From: an uncultured Coriobacteriaceae bacterium
GTDB taxonomy: Bacteria; Actinomycetota; Coriobacteriia; Coriobacteriales; Eggerthellaceae
Direction of reading: 5' to 3'
NCBI GenBank assembly: GCA_937937585.1
Contig: CALDCB010000011.1
Coordinates: forward strand, 1-64,000
Length of the DNA stretch: 64,000 bases
Shown: positions 31,576 through 40,553 of the stretch, one piece after another
How the letters are laid out: each line of letters opens with the position of its first letter
How positions within the stretch are numbered: the first letter of the stretch is position 1
The notes under the pieces: generated by a model
Told to the model about the DNA's origin: nothing
What the model saw: the letters and a program-made list of their open reading frames with translations, nothing else
Databases searched by the model: none
Position numbers and translations under genes: made by a program

Positions 31576-32568
31576 ATGGTTATCATCGAAGCACTGAAAG
31601 CGCTTGTCTTCGGCATTGTCGAAGGCATCACCGAATGGCTGCCGGTTTCGTCGACCGGTCATATGATGTTACTGAACGCATTCATGCCGCTTGACGTTTC
31701 CGCGTCGTTTTACGACACGTTCCTGGTTGTCATTCAGCTTGGCGCCATCATGGCCGTTATCTGCCTCTTCTTTCATAAACTCAATCCGTTTTCGCCGCGA
31801 AAGAACGCAGCGCAGAAGAAGACGACGTGGGGCATTTGGGCGAAGGTGGTCGTTGGTTCTATTCCCGCAGCTATCGTCGGTTTGCTACTTGACGACTGGA
31901 TGGAAGAGCACATCATGAACGACCCGAACCTCTCGTACGTCGTTGTTTCATGCGCACTTATCGTCTACGGCATCATTTTCATTATCTTGGAGCACCGTAA
32001 CAGGCGTCTGATCGAAGAGGTCTCTCAGCCACGTGGGCGTCACGCTCGCGGCGCCGTTAAGGCCGATGCTGCAGACCAGGCTCAGAAGGGCCGTGCTCTT
32101 GATATCGGCGGCTATAACGCTGACGACGAGTACGATGCCTCTTGTGCAATCGCCAAAGTTTGCAACTTCGATCAGCTTTCCTACGGCAAAGCGTTCGCTA
32201 TCGGCATTTTTCAAAGCTTGGCTATCATTCCCGGCACCTCGCGTTCGGGTTCCATCATCATCGGTTCGCTTCTTTTGGGTACCTCACGCACGGTGGCAAC
32301 CGAATTCGCCTTTTTCTTGGCCATTCCCATTATGTTCGGCTGGAGCGTTCTGAAGCTTTTGCGTCATGGCATGGCTTACACTGCCACCGAGTGGTTGATC
32401 TTCGGTGTTGGCATTGTGACTGCGTTCTTGGTATCCATCGTTTCCATCAAGTTCTTGATCGGCTACATCAAGAAGAACGACTTCACTGCCTTCGGCATTT
32501 ACCGTATCGCCGTCGGCTTGCTCGTGCTGATCTTCTTTGGTCAGTTCGTCAATCACATTTTCTTCTAA
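31576..32568 (+). CDS. uppP: undecaprenyl-diphosphate phosphatase
   Basis: A 330-residue membrane phosphatase (BacA type) that recycles the lipid carrier of cell-wall synthesis and gives bacitracin tolerance. Signature EGITEWLPVSSTGH (16-29) and the second motif PGTSRSG (219-225) are intact, with hydrophobic segments around them. Usual members are about 270 residues; this one has an extra hydrophilic stretch (about 138-205: R-rich, then acidic NADDEYD) between the halves. GAGGT precedes the ATG. 15 bp upstream of the chorismate mutase gene. Confidence 0.93.
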   Translation: MVIIEALKALVFGIVEGITEWLPVSSTGHMMLLNAFMPLDVSASFYDTFLVVIQLGAIMAVICLFFHKLNPFSPRKNAAQKKTTWGIWAKVVVGSIPAAIVGLLLDDWMEEHIMNDPNLSYVVVSCALIVYGIIFIILEHRNRRLIEEVSQPRGRHARGAVKADAADQAQKGRALDIGGYNADDEYDASCAIAKVCNFDQLSYGKAFAIGIFQSLAIIPGTSRSGSIIIGSLLLGTSRTVATEFAFFLAIPIMFGWSVLKLLRHGMAYTATEWLIFGVGIVTAFLVSIVSIKFLIGYIKKNDFTAFGIYRIAVGLLVLIFFGQFVNHIFF

Positions 32569-32583
32569 GGGAAGGAAGCTTAT

Positions 32584-32889
32584 ATGACTCAGGCTGAAAC
32601 CAACGTCAGTGCTGCGAATCTGGCTTCGATCTATCAGCATCGTGAAGCGATCGATCAGATCGATCGCAAGCTCGTTGCCTTGCTGAACGAGCGCGCTGTT
32701 CAATCGTTGACTATTCGCAATTTGAAACCCGGTGCGGGGATGAACCTGTTCGATCCTTCGCGCGAGGATGCCATTTACGAAAAGGTCTGCAACCTTAATG
32801 ACGGCCCGTTGACGGACGAAAACCTGAAAGAGATTTACGCAACTATGCTTAAGGTTATGAAGGAAGCTCCTTCGCTTCCCATGGATTAG
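32584..32889 (+). CDS. chorismate mutase, AroQ type
   Basis: A 101-residue monofunctional chorismate mutase (chorismate to prephenate, Phe/Tyr synthesis). IDQIDRKLVALLNERAVQSLTI and the later DPSREDAIYEKV carry the Arg/Asp/Glu pattern of the AroQ helical fold. AAGGAAG lies upstream. Followed by the 600-bp ilv leader, so it ends the uppP transcription unit. No prephenate dehydratase or dehydrogenase is fused. Confidence 0.88.
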   Translation: MTQAETNVSAANLASIYQHREAIDQIDRKLVALLNERAVQSLTIRNLKPGAGMNLFDPSREDAIYEKVCNLNDGPLTDENLKEIYATMLKVMKEAPSLPMD

Positions 32890-33128
32890 TCAGGCTAGGG
32901 TGGTGCTTGCTGATTTCTTGCGGTAACTGCTGCTGCGACATACGAATGATATCGAGCCGGTTGGGGAATCCCGATCGGCTTTCTATTTGCTTCAATGCTT
33001 CTTAGGCCTTAACCGAAAGCGTCTCCGATTCAATCGGTTTTGCCTCCAACATTTAGGTTATGCATGACTAACTCTATTAACATTTTTTCGACTGGTTTAA
33101 CTTTTCTGTCGTTGCTCAAAGTTTTCTC

Positions 33129-33156
33129 TTGCCAAGTTCAATGTGGTGCGTATACT
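33129..33156 (+). promoter_or_regulatory. promoter of the ilvDBNC leader
   Basis: -35 TTGCCA (33129-33134), 16-bp spacer, -10 TATACT (33151-33156). About 25 bp upstream of the T-box stem I. Bases 32,890-33,128 hold no gene or site I can identify. Confidence 0.5.
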
Positions 33157-33179
33157 TGGCGACAAGTTCAAAAAATTAA

Positions 33180-33367
33180 ATGCGTTGACGAGGACGAATC
33201 GAATAAGCCATCTTAAGAGAGTCGGCGGTTGGTGGAAGCCGATGGTGGAAGTTCGACAAGCCCCCTCCGAGCAGTTTAGTTGAACGGTTTGCACGCAGGT
33301 GGACGACCTTCACCGTGCAGCAAAGCCAGTAGGCTGAACCGGCGGCCCCGTAATCGGTCCCTAGGCG
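33180..33367 (+). ncRNA. T-box riboswitch of the ilvDBNC operon
   Basis: Stem I shows the family's AGAGAG motif followed by a TCGGC/GCCGA hairpin with a GGTTGGTGG loop. Downstream, TAGGCTGAACCGGCGG...GGTCCCTAGG (33330-33365) matches the T-box antiterminator, and a strong terminator follows at 33,396. T-boxes bind uncharged tRNA; charged tRNA allows termination. The specifier codon is not certain: a GTG (Val) in the presumed loop near 33245-33247 would suit branched-chain amino-acid genes. Confidence 0.82.
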
Positions 33368-33395
33368 CTTTGTCTAGTCATATCGTTTTCGTGGT

Positions 33396-33427
33396 CCTGG
33401 TGCAGCTTGCTGTAGCAGGTTTTTTTT
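33396..33427 (+). terminator. T-box-controlled terminator
   Basis: A 24-nt hairpin (CCTG...CAGG outer pairs, TGCAGC/GCTGTA inner, one wobble) followed by about eight T. It lies 66 bp before ilvD and is the regulated element of the T-box. Confidence 0.85.
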
Positions 33428-33492
33428 GTTTGCAAAGAGCTTTTTAGGTCTGTCGCTAAAAAGCTCCAGCCATGAATGGAAGGACGAGCGAT

Positions 33493-35163
33493 ATGAGCTT
33501 GCGAAGCGATGCGGTTCGTGTTGGTGTGCCGCGTGCTCCTCACAGGAGCCTATTCAAAGCCGATGGTCTGACCGACGAGGAGCTGAAGCGCCCGCTGATC
33601 GCCGTCGTCAATTCCCGCACCGATGTCATTCCCGGTCATAACAACCTCGACAAAATCGCTGACGCAGTGAAGGCCGGCATTTACATGGCTGGTGGCATTC
33701 CGTTCGAGGTGGGCACCATCGGTGTGTGCGATGGCATTGCCATGAACCACGACGGCATGCACTATTCTCTGGTTTCGCGCGAAGTGATTGCCGATTCTGT
33801 GGAATGCTACGTTCAAGGACATGCATTTGACGGTATCGTTTGCATTCCGAACTGCGACAAAATCGTCCCAGGCATGCTTATTGGCGCGCTCCGCGTGAAT
33901 ATCCCCACGGTGTTCGTTTCCGGCGGCCCCATGCTTCCGGGCAAGCAGCCCGATGGTTGTGGAACAACCGACTTGAACACTCTCTTCGATGGCGCTGGTC
34001 AGGTTGCTGCGGGCACCATGACCGAAGAGCAGCTTAAGTACTACGAAGACACTGCTTGCCCTTCGTGCGGAAGCTGCTCGGGCCTGTTCACGGCTAACTC
34101 CATGAACTGCCTGTGCGAGGCATTGGGCATCGCGCTTCCGGGCAATGGAACCGTCCCCGCAGTGTATTCCGAGCGCATCCGCCTTGCCAAACAGGCTGGC
34201 ATGAAGATCATGGAGCTTGTGAACAACGACATCAAGATCGGCGACGTCATTTCCCAGGCAGCTATCCACAACGCCATGGAGTGCGATATGGCATTCGGCG
34301 GTTCAACCAACACGGTGCTGCACCTGATCGCCATTTCTCATGCGGCTGGGCACCCCATCACCATGGAAGATTGGGAGGAAGCTTCTAAACGCACGCCGCA
34401 TTTGGTGAAGCTTCAGCCTTCCGGCCCACGCCCGCTTATCGATTTGTATGAGGTTGGCGGCGTTCCCGTGGTCATGCACGAGCTTGACCAGCTTGGATTG
34501 CTCGACCACAGTGCCATCACCGTGGTTGGATCATTTGACGAGTACATCAAGAATCACACTAAGCCCGCCGATGGCGAGGTTTGCCGCAAGCATGACAACC
34601 CGCTTTCACCGCAGGGTGCCCTGAAAGTGCTTCACGGCAACATCGCTCCAAAGGGCGGCATCGTCAAGATGTCTGCAGTGGATCCCTCCATGTACAAACA
34701 TACGGGTCCTGCGCGCGTGTTCGACAGCGAAGAGGATGCATGCCGGGCGATTTTCGGGGGCGAAATCAATCCGGGAGATGTCGTCGTCATTCGTTACGAA
34801 GGCCCCAAAGGCGGTCCTGGAATGCGCGAAATGCTTACGCCTACGTCTGCAATCGTTGGCATGGGTCTTTCCAAGAGCGTGGCGCTTCTTACCGATGGTC
34901 GTTTCTCCGGCGCCTCTAAGGGTCCGTGCGTCGGCCATATCAGCCCCGAAGCCGCAGCGGGCGGCCCCATCGCATTCGTTCACGAGGGTGATTCCATCAC
35001 GGTGGACATCGAGGGCGGCATCATCAGCCTGAATATCCCCGATGAAGAACTCGAACAGCGCAAGGCTAACTGGGTCGCTCCCGCTTTGAAGCACAATCAT
35101 GGTGTGTTGGCGAAATACGAGAAGCTTGTCAGCTCTGCTGACGAAGGAGCGTATGTGTCATGA
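33493..35163 (+). CDS. ilvD: dihydroxy-acid dehydratase
   Basis: A 556-residue Fe-S enzyme making the 2-oxoacid precursors of valine and isoleucine. Conserved GVCDGIAMNHDGM, IPNCDKIVPGML and PSCGSCSGLFTANSMNCL supply the cluster Cys residues, and GRFSGASKGPCVGHISPEA is near the C-terminus. I prefer ATG 33493 (AAGGACGAG upstream) to ATG 33472, which has no ribosome site. First gene of ilvDBNC; its TGA overlaps the ilvB ATG. Controlled by the T-box upstream. Confidence 0.96.
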   Translation: MSLRSDAVRVGVPRAPHRSLFKADGLTDEELKRPLIAVVNSRTDVIPGHNNLDKIADAVKAGIYMAGGIPFEVGTIGVCDGIAMNHDGMHYSLVSREVIADSVECYVQGHAFDGIVCIPNCDKIVPGMLIGALRVNIPTVFVSGGPMLPGKQPDGCGTTDLNTLFDGAGQVAAGTMTEEQLKYYEDTACPSCGSCSGLFTANSMNCLCEALGIALPGNGTVPAVYSERIRLAKQAGMKIMELVNNDIKIGDVISQAAIHNAMECDMAFGGSTNTVLHLIAISHAAGHPITMEDWEEASKRTPHLVKLQPSGPRPLIDLYEVGGVPVVMHELDQLGLLDHSAITVVGSFDEYIKNHTKPADGEVCRKHDNPLSPQGALKVLHGNIAPKGGIVKMSAVDPSMYKHTGPARVFDSEEDACRAIFGGEINPGDVVVIRYEGPKGGPGMREMLTPTSAIVGMGLSKSVALLTDGRFSGASKGPCVGHISPEAAAGGPIAFVHEGDSITVDIEGGIISLNIPDEELEQRKANWVAPALKHNHGVLAKYEKLVSSADEGAYVS

Positions 35164-37055
35164 GCGAAAAGCAGCGAAATGCTACCACCGAGTCGAAAGC
35201 ATCGATGACCGTTGCCCAGGCCGGCGCCCCCGATGGTCTGGGAAGCAAGAACCCCAAACAGGGCATGAAGCTTACCGGTGCCCAGGCGGTCATTGCTTCC
35301 CTCGAAGCAGAGGGCGTCAAGAAGCTGTTTGGTTATCCAGGTGGCCAGGCTATCAAGATTTACGACGCGCTTTACGATTCGAAGCAGATTCATCACATCC
35401 TCGCCCGTCACGAGCAGGCCGCAGTTCATGAAGCGGATGGCTACGCTCGTTCCACTGGCAAGGTGGGTGTCGTGCTGGTTACCAGCGGTCCTGGTGCCAC
35501 TAACACGGTTACGGGCATTGCGACTGCGTACATGGATTCGGTTCCGCTGGTGGTTATCACGGGTCAGGTTCCGCGCGCGATGATCGGAACCGATTCATTC
35601 CAGGAGTGCGATATCGTCGGCATCACCATCCCCATCGTCAAGCACAGTTTCCTGCTGCAAAGCATCGAGGATTTGCCCAAGACGTTTCGCGAGGCGTTCC
35701 ATATCGCCAAAACCGGCCGCCCAGGTCCAGTGCTTATCGACGTCCCGTCCGATCTTGCAAGTCAGGAAATAGTCTTCGATTATCCGGACGATGTGAACAT
35801 TCCGTCCTATCGTCCGACTTATCGTGGCAATGCCAAGCAGATTCGCGCTGCGGTTGAAGCCATCAAGAAATCCGAGCGCCCCGTGATGTATGTGGGCGGC
35901 GGCGTTGGCATCTCGGGAGCTTCCAAAGAGGCCGTTGAGCTTTCGCGCATAGCGCAGATCCCCGTGGTCACCACGCTTATGGCAAAGGGCGCTGTCCCCG
36001 AGAACTACGAACTCAACCTTGGCATGGTTGGCATGCATGGTTCCAAGTACGCGAATATGACGCTCAATCAGTCCGATCTCATCATCTGCTGCGGAGCCCG
36101 ATTTTCCGATCGCGTCACCGGCAAGCTCGATGGGTTCGCACCTGATGCGAAGGTTATTCACATCGATATCGACCCTGCTGAGATCGGTAAGAATCGCGAA
36201 GCTCAGATTCCTATCGTGGGCGACTTGAAGGGCGTTTTGGAAGCTATGGTCGCCTCGTTCTCCAAATCAACCGACGCACCCGCTTCCAGCGAATGGGTTC
36301 GCACGGTGCTTTCGTGGCGCGACCGTTACCCGCTGTACGATGCCGGTGTCGGCGACAACCCTGCCGAGATCGTGCCCGAAATCGCCATGCGACAGCTTTC
36401 TGATGCGCTTGATCCTATGAACAGCATCGTGGTAACCGAGGTTGGACAGCATCAGATGTGGGCTGCTCAGATGATCGAGCGAGATGCCCCACGCACGTTC
36501 CTTACTTCGGGCGGTTTGGGCACCATGGGTTTCGGTTTCCCTGCTGCGATTGGCGCGCAGGTGGGCAACCCCGATAAAACGGTCGTTTGTGTTGCGGGCG
36601 ACGGTTCGTTCCAAATGAACAGCCAGGAAATGGCAACGGCGGCTATTAACGGCATTCCCGTCAAGGTTGTCATCGTTGACAATCGCGCGCTCGGCATGGT
36701 TCATCAGTGGCAAAAGCTCTTCTATTACGAGCGCTTCTCGTTCACCGAGCTTGCTCCTGTGCCCGATTTCGTGAAGCTTTCTGAAGCATACGGATGGGGT
36801 GGGGAATTGGTTGCCGATCCGGCCCAGCTTCCCGCTGCGTATCAGCGCATGCTTGATTTTGATGGCCCGTACTTGCTTGACGTTGCCATCTCGCGCGATC
36901 AGAACGTGTTTCCCATGGTTGCTCCCGGCTCTACTTTGGGCGATGTCATGGGCGCTATCGATAGTGAAGCCGACGGCACACGCATCATGGGCACCGAGCC
37001 CGTTGGGAAGGCTGTCGAAGCCGAGCAAGCAACGAAGGAAGGGGAGGGTCGATAA
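35160..37055 (+). CDS. ilvB: acetolactate synthase, catalytic subunit
   Basis: A 631-residue ThDP-dependent enzyme condensing pyruvate to acetolactate or with 2-oxobutyrate. The catalytic Glu85 (RHEQAAVHEADGYAR), the central FAD-type domain, and the ThDP motif GDGSFQMNSQE with a downstream NN-like region are present. An unusual N-terminal extension of about 36 residues and a loose C-terminal tail are seen. Coupled to ilvD by ATGA and to ilvN by TAATG. Confidence 0.95.
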   Translation: MSEKQRNATTESKASMTVAQAGAPDGLGSKNPKQGMKLTGAQAVIASLEAEGVKKLFGYPGGQAIKIYDALYDSKQIHHILARHEQAAVHEADGYARSTGKVGVVLVTSGPGATNTVTGIATAYMDSVPLVVITGQVPRAMIGTDSFQECDIVGITIPIVKHSFLLQSIEDLPKTFREAFHIAKTGRPGPVLIDVPSDLASQEIVFDYPDDVNIPSYRPTYRGNAKQIRAAVEAIKKSERPVMYVGGGVGISGASKEAVELSRIAQIPVVTTLMAKGAVPENYELNLGMVGMHGSKYANMTLNQSDLIICCGARFSDRVTGKLDGFAPDAKVIHIDIDPAEIGKNREAQIPIVGDLKGVLEAMVASFSKSTDAPASSEWVRTVLSWRDRYPLYDAGVGDNPAEIVPEIAMRQLSDALDPMNSIVVTEVGQHQMWAAQMIERDAPRTFLTSGGLGTMGFGFPAAIGAQVGNPDKTVVCVAGDGSFQMNSQEMATAAINGIPVKVVIVDNRALGMVHQWQKLFYYERFSFTELAPVPDFVKLSEAYGWGGELVADPAQLPAAYQRMLDFDGPYLLDVAISRDQNVFPMVAPGSTLGDVMGAIDSEADGTRIMGTEPVGKAVEAEQATKEGEGR

Positions 37056-37549
37056 TGACCGAATCTATTCACATTCTCTCGGTGCTTGTCGAAAACAAGC
37101 CGGGCGTCCTTTCCCGTGTTACTGGCATGATCTCGCGACGCGGCTTCAACATCGATTCGTTGGCGGTAGGACCTACCGAGGACCCTACGCGCTCTCGTGT
37201 GACTATCGTTGTATCTGCCGATGAGGTCGCTTACGAGCAAATCACCAAGCAGCTGCATAAACTTGTGAGCGTTCACAAGATCACCGACCTTACCAACGAT
37301 AGCGCGATCGAACGCGAACTGGTTCTGTTCAAAGTGAATGCTCCGGCTGATCATCGCAGCGAGATCATCGAAATCGCTAACGTGTTCCGTGCCAATATCG
37401 TTGACGTCGGCCGCTCGTCGTTGACGGTGGAGGCTACCGGCGACGAAAGCAAGCTCAAGGGTATGGAAGATCTGTTCCGCGCATATGGCATCAAGGAGAT
37501 CACCCGTACGGGCAAGATCGCCATGTCGCGTAATTCAAAGGACGTCTAG
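37055..37549 (+). CDS. ilvN: acetolactate synthase, regulatory subunit
   Basis: A 164-residue small subunit. The N-terminal ACT domain HILSVLVENKPGVLSRVTGMISRRGFNIDSLAVGP is the valine-feedback module; the C-terminal half (about 80-160) is the ALS-SS domain. The start overlaps the ilvB stop by one base. Activates IlvB and confers feedback control. Confidence 0.95.
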   Translation: MTESIHILSVLVENKPGVLSRVTGMISRRGFNIDSLAVGPTEDPTRSRVTIVVSADEVAYEQITKQLHKLVSVHKITDLTNDSAIERELVLFKVNAPADHRSEIIEIANVFRANIVDVGRSSLTVEATGDESKLKGMEDLFRAYGIKEITRTGKIAMSRNSKDV

Positions 37550-37649
37550 TCCGAAACACGGAACTAGATTCAATCATTTTGGTTTCACCGCCTGAACAGG
37601 CGACGAACATAGGGTTGCAATCCAATAGTCGATCAGAAAGGGAATGAAC

Positions 37650-38654
37650 ATGGCTATTGAAATTCTTTACGACAAGGACGTGAACCCCGAGATCATCCAG
37701 GGAAAGAAGATCGCCATCATCGGATATGGCTCCCAGGGTCATGCCCATGCGCTTAATCTTCACGATTCGGGATGCGACGTTCGCGTTGGCCTTCGCCCTG
37801 AATCCAAGTCCGCCGAGGAAGCTCGCGAGCATGGTTTGAAGGTCGTCGATATCGATACCGCAGCAGAAGAAGCCGACGTGGTCATGATCCTTATCCCCGA
37901 TGAGATCCAGGCTAAGACGTACGAGGAGCACATTGCGCCGCACCTCCATCCTGGTGACACGCTCGCGTTCGCTCATGGCTTCAACATCCACTATGGCTAC
38001 ATCAAGGCCCCTGAAGGCGTCAACGTCATCATGATTGCCCCTAAGGGCCCGGGTCATATCGTTCGTCGCCAGTACACCGAGGGTTCCGGCGTTCCTGATC
38101 TGTGCTGCGTCTACGAGGATGCCACCGGTGATGCTTGGGATATCGCGCTTTCTTATGGTTGGGCGATCGGCGGCGGCCGCGCTGGTCTTATGAAGGGCAC
38201 CTTCGCTCAGGAGACCGAGGAAGACCTCTTCGGCGAGCAGGCGGTTCTTTGCGGCGGCCTGGTTGAGCTGGTCAAGGCTGGTTTCGAAACGCTGACCGAG
38301 GCAGGCTATCCGCCCGAGCTTGCTTACTTCGAGTGCTATCACGAGATGAAGATGATCGTCGACCTTATGTACGAGAGCGGCATCCACTTCATGAATTACT
38401 CTATCTCTAACACTGCAGAGTACGGCGAGTACTATGCTGGCCCCAAGGTCATCAACGATGAGTCCCGCAAGGCCATGAAGCTTATCCTCGAGCGCATCCA
38501 GAACGGTGAGTTCGCCAAGGAGTTCGTTGCTGACTGCAACAATAACCATAAGTGGCTGCTCGAGCAGCGTGAGGCTCTGAACAACCATCTCATCGAGACG
38601 ACCGGTGCTCAGGTTCGCAGCATGTTCACGTGGGTTAAGAAGTCCGAGGACTAG
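37650..38654 (+). CDS. ilvC: ketol-acid reductoisomerase
   Basis: A 334-residue class I KARI using NAD(P)H and Mg to turn acetolactate into dihydroxyisovalerate. Rossmann motif GYGSQGHAHALNL (25-37), cofactor loop GLRPESKS, and the knotted helical domain with ELAYFECYHEMKMIVDLMYE and EYGEYYAGP. The ATG at 37650 has AAAGGG at the right distance; ATG 37644 is too close to it. It follows ilvN by 100 bp in the same operon. Confidence 0.96.
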   Translation: MAIEILYDKDVNPEIIQGKKIAIIGYGSQGHAHALNLHDSGCDVRVGLRPESKSAEEAREHGLKVVDIDTAAEEADVVMILIPDEIQAKTYEEHIAPHLHPGDTLAFAHGFNIHYGYIKAPEGVNVIMIAPKGPGHIVRRQYTEGSGVPDLCCVYEDATGDAWDIALSYGWAIGGGRAGLMKGTFAQETEEDLFGEQAVLCGGLVELVKAGFETLTEAGYPPELAYFECYHEMKMIVDLMYESGIHFMNYSISNTAEYGEYYAGPKVINDESRKAMKLILERIQNGEFAKEFVADCNNNHKWLLEQREALNNHLIETTGAQVRSMFTWVKKSED

Positions 38655-38721
38655 TTCGTATCAGCGTCTTAACGACATGATTTAAGTGCACGGTAGTCGC
38701 GACTGCCTGTGCGCTCACCGA

Positions 38722-38755
38722 CGGACCCGCCAGTGCGCTTGTGCTGACGGGTCCG
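38722..38755 (+). terminator. terminator after ilvC
   Basis: CGGACCCG (38722-38729) pairs with CGGGTCCG (38748-38755), with inner CAG/CTG pairs, then CTTTGTGTTT. Ends the ilv operon before serA. Confidence 0.8.
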
Positions 38756-38823
38756 CTTTGTGTTTAATAAGACTGCTGAAATCACTCTGCGGATTCGAGA
38801 AGTCTTAAGGGGCTGGTCCGATC

Positions 38824-40401
38824 ATGTCTAACAAGGTACTGGTAACCGAACGCGTTGACGCAACGTGCATCAACGTTTTGCGTATGCGTGGTTGCGAGGT
38901 TGAAACGCGTCTTGATTTGACCGAGGACGAGCTGGTCTCGTGCATCGACGGTTTCGACGCGATGGTGGTTCGTTCGCATACTCCAGTCACTCGTCGCGTT
39001 ATCGAGGCGGGTAAGTCGCTGAAGGTTATCGGCCGCGCCGGCGTCAGCATCGACAACATCGACGTCACGGCCGCAACCGAGGCGGGGGTTATCGTTTGCA
39101 ACGCGCCGACATCCAACATCGTTTCCGCTGCCGAGTTTGCCATGAGCTTGATCTTGGCTTGTGCCCGCAAACTTCCTCAAGCAAATAAGTCCATGCACGA
39201 GGGCAAGTGGGAAACTGCTTTCGATGGTACGGAGCTGTACGAAAAAACGCTCGCTATCGTCGGCCTTGGCCGCGTTGGCGGATTGGTTGCCGAACGCGCA
39301 GCCGCCTTCGGCATGAAAATCATCGGTTATGACCCTTATTGCAACGCTGATCGCGCGAGTGCATTGGGCGTCACCCTGTATGAAAACCTGAAGGACCTGC
39401 TTCCGCTTGCTGACGTCATCAGCGTTCACCTTCCGCGTACGTCTGAGACTCGTGGCATGTTCGGTCCCAACGAGTTTGCCATTATGAAGGATGGCGTCAT
39501 TCTGGTGAACGTTGCAAGGGGCGGTATCTTCGACGAAGCTTCGCTGGCCGATTTCGTTGCAGCTGGTAAGATCGGCGCTGTTGGACTGGATGTTCACGAT
39601 GAGGAGCCGTGCTTCGAGTCGCCGCTGCATGAGTTCGATAATGTCATTCTCACTCCGCATATCGGGGCAGCTACGTTCGAGGCGCAGCGTCGTGCGGGTG
39701 TTCAGATTGCCAACTATGTCGCTGCTGGCCTTGCAGGTTCGCTTGTTCCCACTGCGGTTAACATGGCTCCCGTTCCGCCCGAGGTCCTTGATGCCGTCGG
39801 CCCTTATGTTCCCGCTTGTCAAATGCTTGGCAGCATGCTTGCGCAGATCAACCCCACTATTCCGCAAACGCTTAAGTTCACCGCTTCGGGCAACATCGCC
39901 GCTGCCGATACCACCGTTTTGGTTGCAAGCGTTTTGAAGGGTCTGCTTTCTTACAAGAAGGGTGTCACGGTTACGCCCGTTAATGCAGAGCAGGTTGCCA
40001 AGAGACACGGCATCGATGTGGTAACCGCATCCGACCCCAACACGCTTGGCTATTTCTCTTCGGTCTCCATTGTTGCTGACGGCATTGAGGCTTCGTGCAC
40101 CAGGTCCGATCCGGGTCGTCCTGCGCGAATCATCTCGCTATTCGGGTACGACATGGATATCGAGCCGGGTGAGCAGTCGCTCATTTTCGAATACGGCGAT
40201 GCATCCGGCCGCATTGGCGTCATCGGCACTATTTTGGGCCAGCACGACATCAACATCACTACTTTGAGGATCGGTACCCGCCCCGATTCCGACAGGGCCG
40301 TTGTCTATATGAACGTTCAGGGCGACGTCACCGACGAGATCATAGATGAACTTCGTGAGGCAATCAGCGATCTGAAGAATCTTTGGTACGTAAAGCTGTA
40401 A
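38824..40401 (+). CDS. serA: D-3-phosphoglycerate dehydrogenase
   Basis: A 525-residue long-form enzyme, the first step of serine synthesis. Substrate domain with RAGVSIDNID, NAD domain GLGRVG (147-152), catalytic region GGIFDEASLADFV...HIGAATFEAQ, an intervening ASB domain (about 310-440), and a C-terminal ACT domain (RIGVIGTILGQHDINITTLRIG) for serine feedback. The ribosome site is weak (AGGGG 10 nt upstream). It lies between ilvC and leuA with its own boundaries. Confidence 0.94.
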   Translation: MSNKVLVTERVDATCINVLRMRGCEVETRLDLTEDELVSCIDGFDAMVVRSHTPVTRRVIEAGKSLKVIGRAGVSIDNIDVTAATEAGVIVCNAPTSNIVSAAEFAMSLILACARKLPQANKSMHEGKWETAFDGTELYEKTLAIVGLGRVGGLVAERAAAFGMKIIGYDPYCNADRASALGVTLYENLKDLLPLADVISVHLPRTSETRGMFGPNEFAIMKDGVILVNVARGGIFDEASLADFVAAGKIGAVGLDVHDEEPCFESPLHEFDNVILTPHIGAATFEAQRRAGVQIANYVAAGLAGSLVPTAVNMAPVPPEVLDAVGPYVPACQMLGSMLAQINPTIPQTLKFTASGNIAAADTTVLVASVLKGLLSYKKGVTVTPVNAEQVAKRHGIDVVTASDPNTLGYFSSVSIVADGIEASCTRSDPGRPARIISLFGYDMDIEPGEQSLIFEYGDASGRIGVIGTILGQHDINITTLRIGTRPDSDRAVVYMNVQGDVTDEIIDELREAISDLKNLWYVKL

Positions 40402-40465
40402 CCTTCGGGCAACTCTTTTTGGGAAATCACGCGGCTTGTAACATGTTTGAAATGAAAGAGTTTTT

Positions 40466-40486
40466 ATGCTTCGGGTCGTACGTTGA
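40466..40486 (+). CDS. possible six-residue leader peptide before leuA
   Basis: ATG-CTT-CGG-GTC-GTA-CGT-TGA (M-L-R-V-V-R), preceded by GAAAGAG. It ends 12 nt before the hairpin that stands in front of leuA. Leu and two Val codons would suit ribosome-mediated attenuation, but the peptide is very short, so this is tentative. Confidence 0.3.
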   Translation: MLRVVR

Positions 40487-40498
40487 ACGTCAGGGATT

Positions 40499-40534
40499 GG
40501 TTCCACTGTTCAATTAACAGTGGAACCTTTTTCT
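40499..40534 (+). terminator. strong terminator directly before leuA (possible attenuator)
   Basis: A 12-bp perfect stem (40499-40510/40516-40527), 5-nt loop, then TTTTTCTT. The leuA ribosome site begins only about 13 nt later, so transcripts from any promoter upstream must pass it. It may be the serA terminator, an attenuator of leuA, or both. Confidence 0.85.
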
Positions 40535-40553
40535 TATGGAAAGGAGAGTACGC

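Noticed and set aside
37550..37649. Terminator or second promoter between ilvN and ilvC
   Set aside because: No hairpin with a T run or clear promoter was found in the 100-bp gap; ilvC is kept in the operon.
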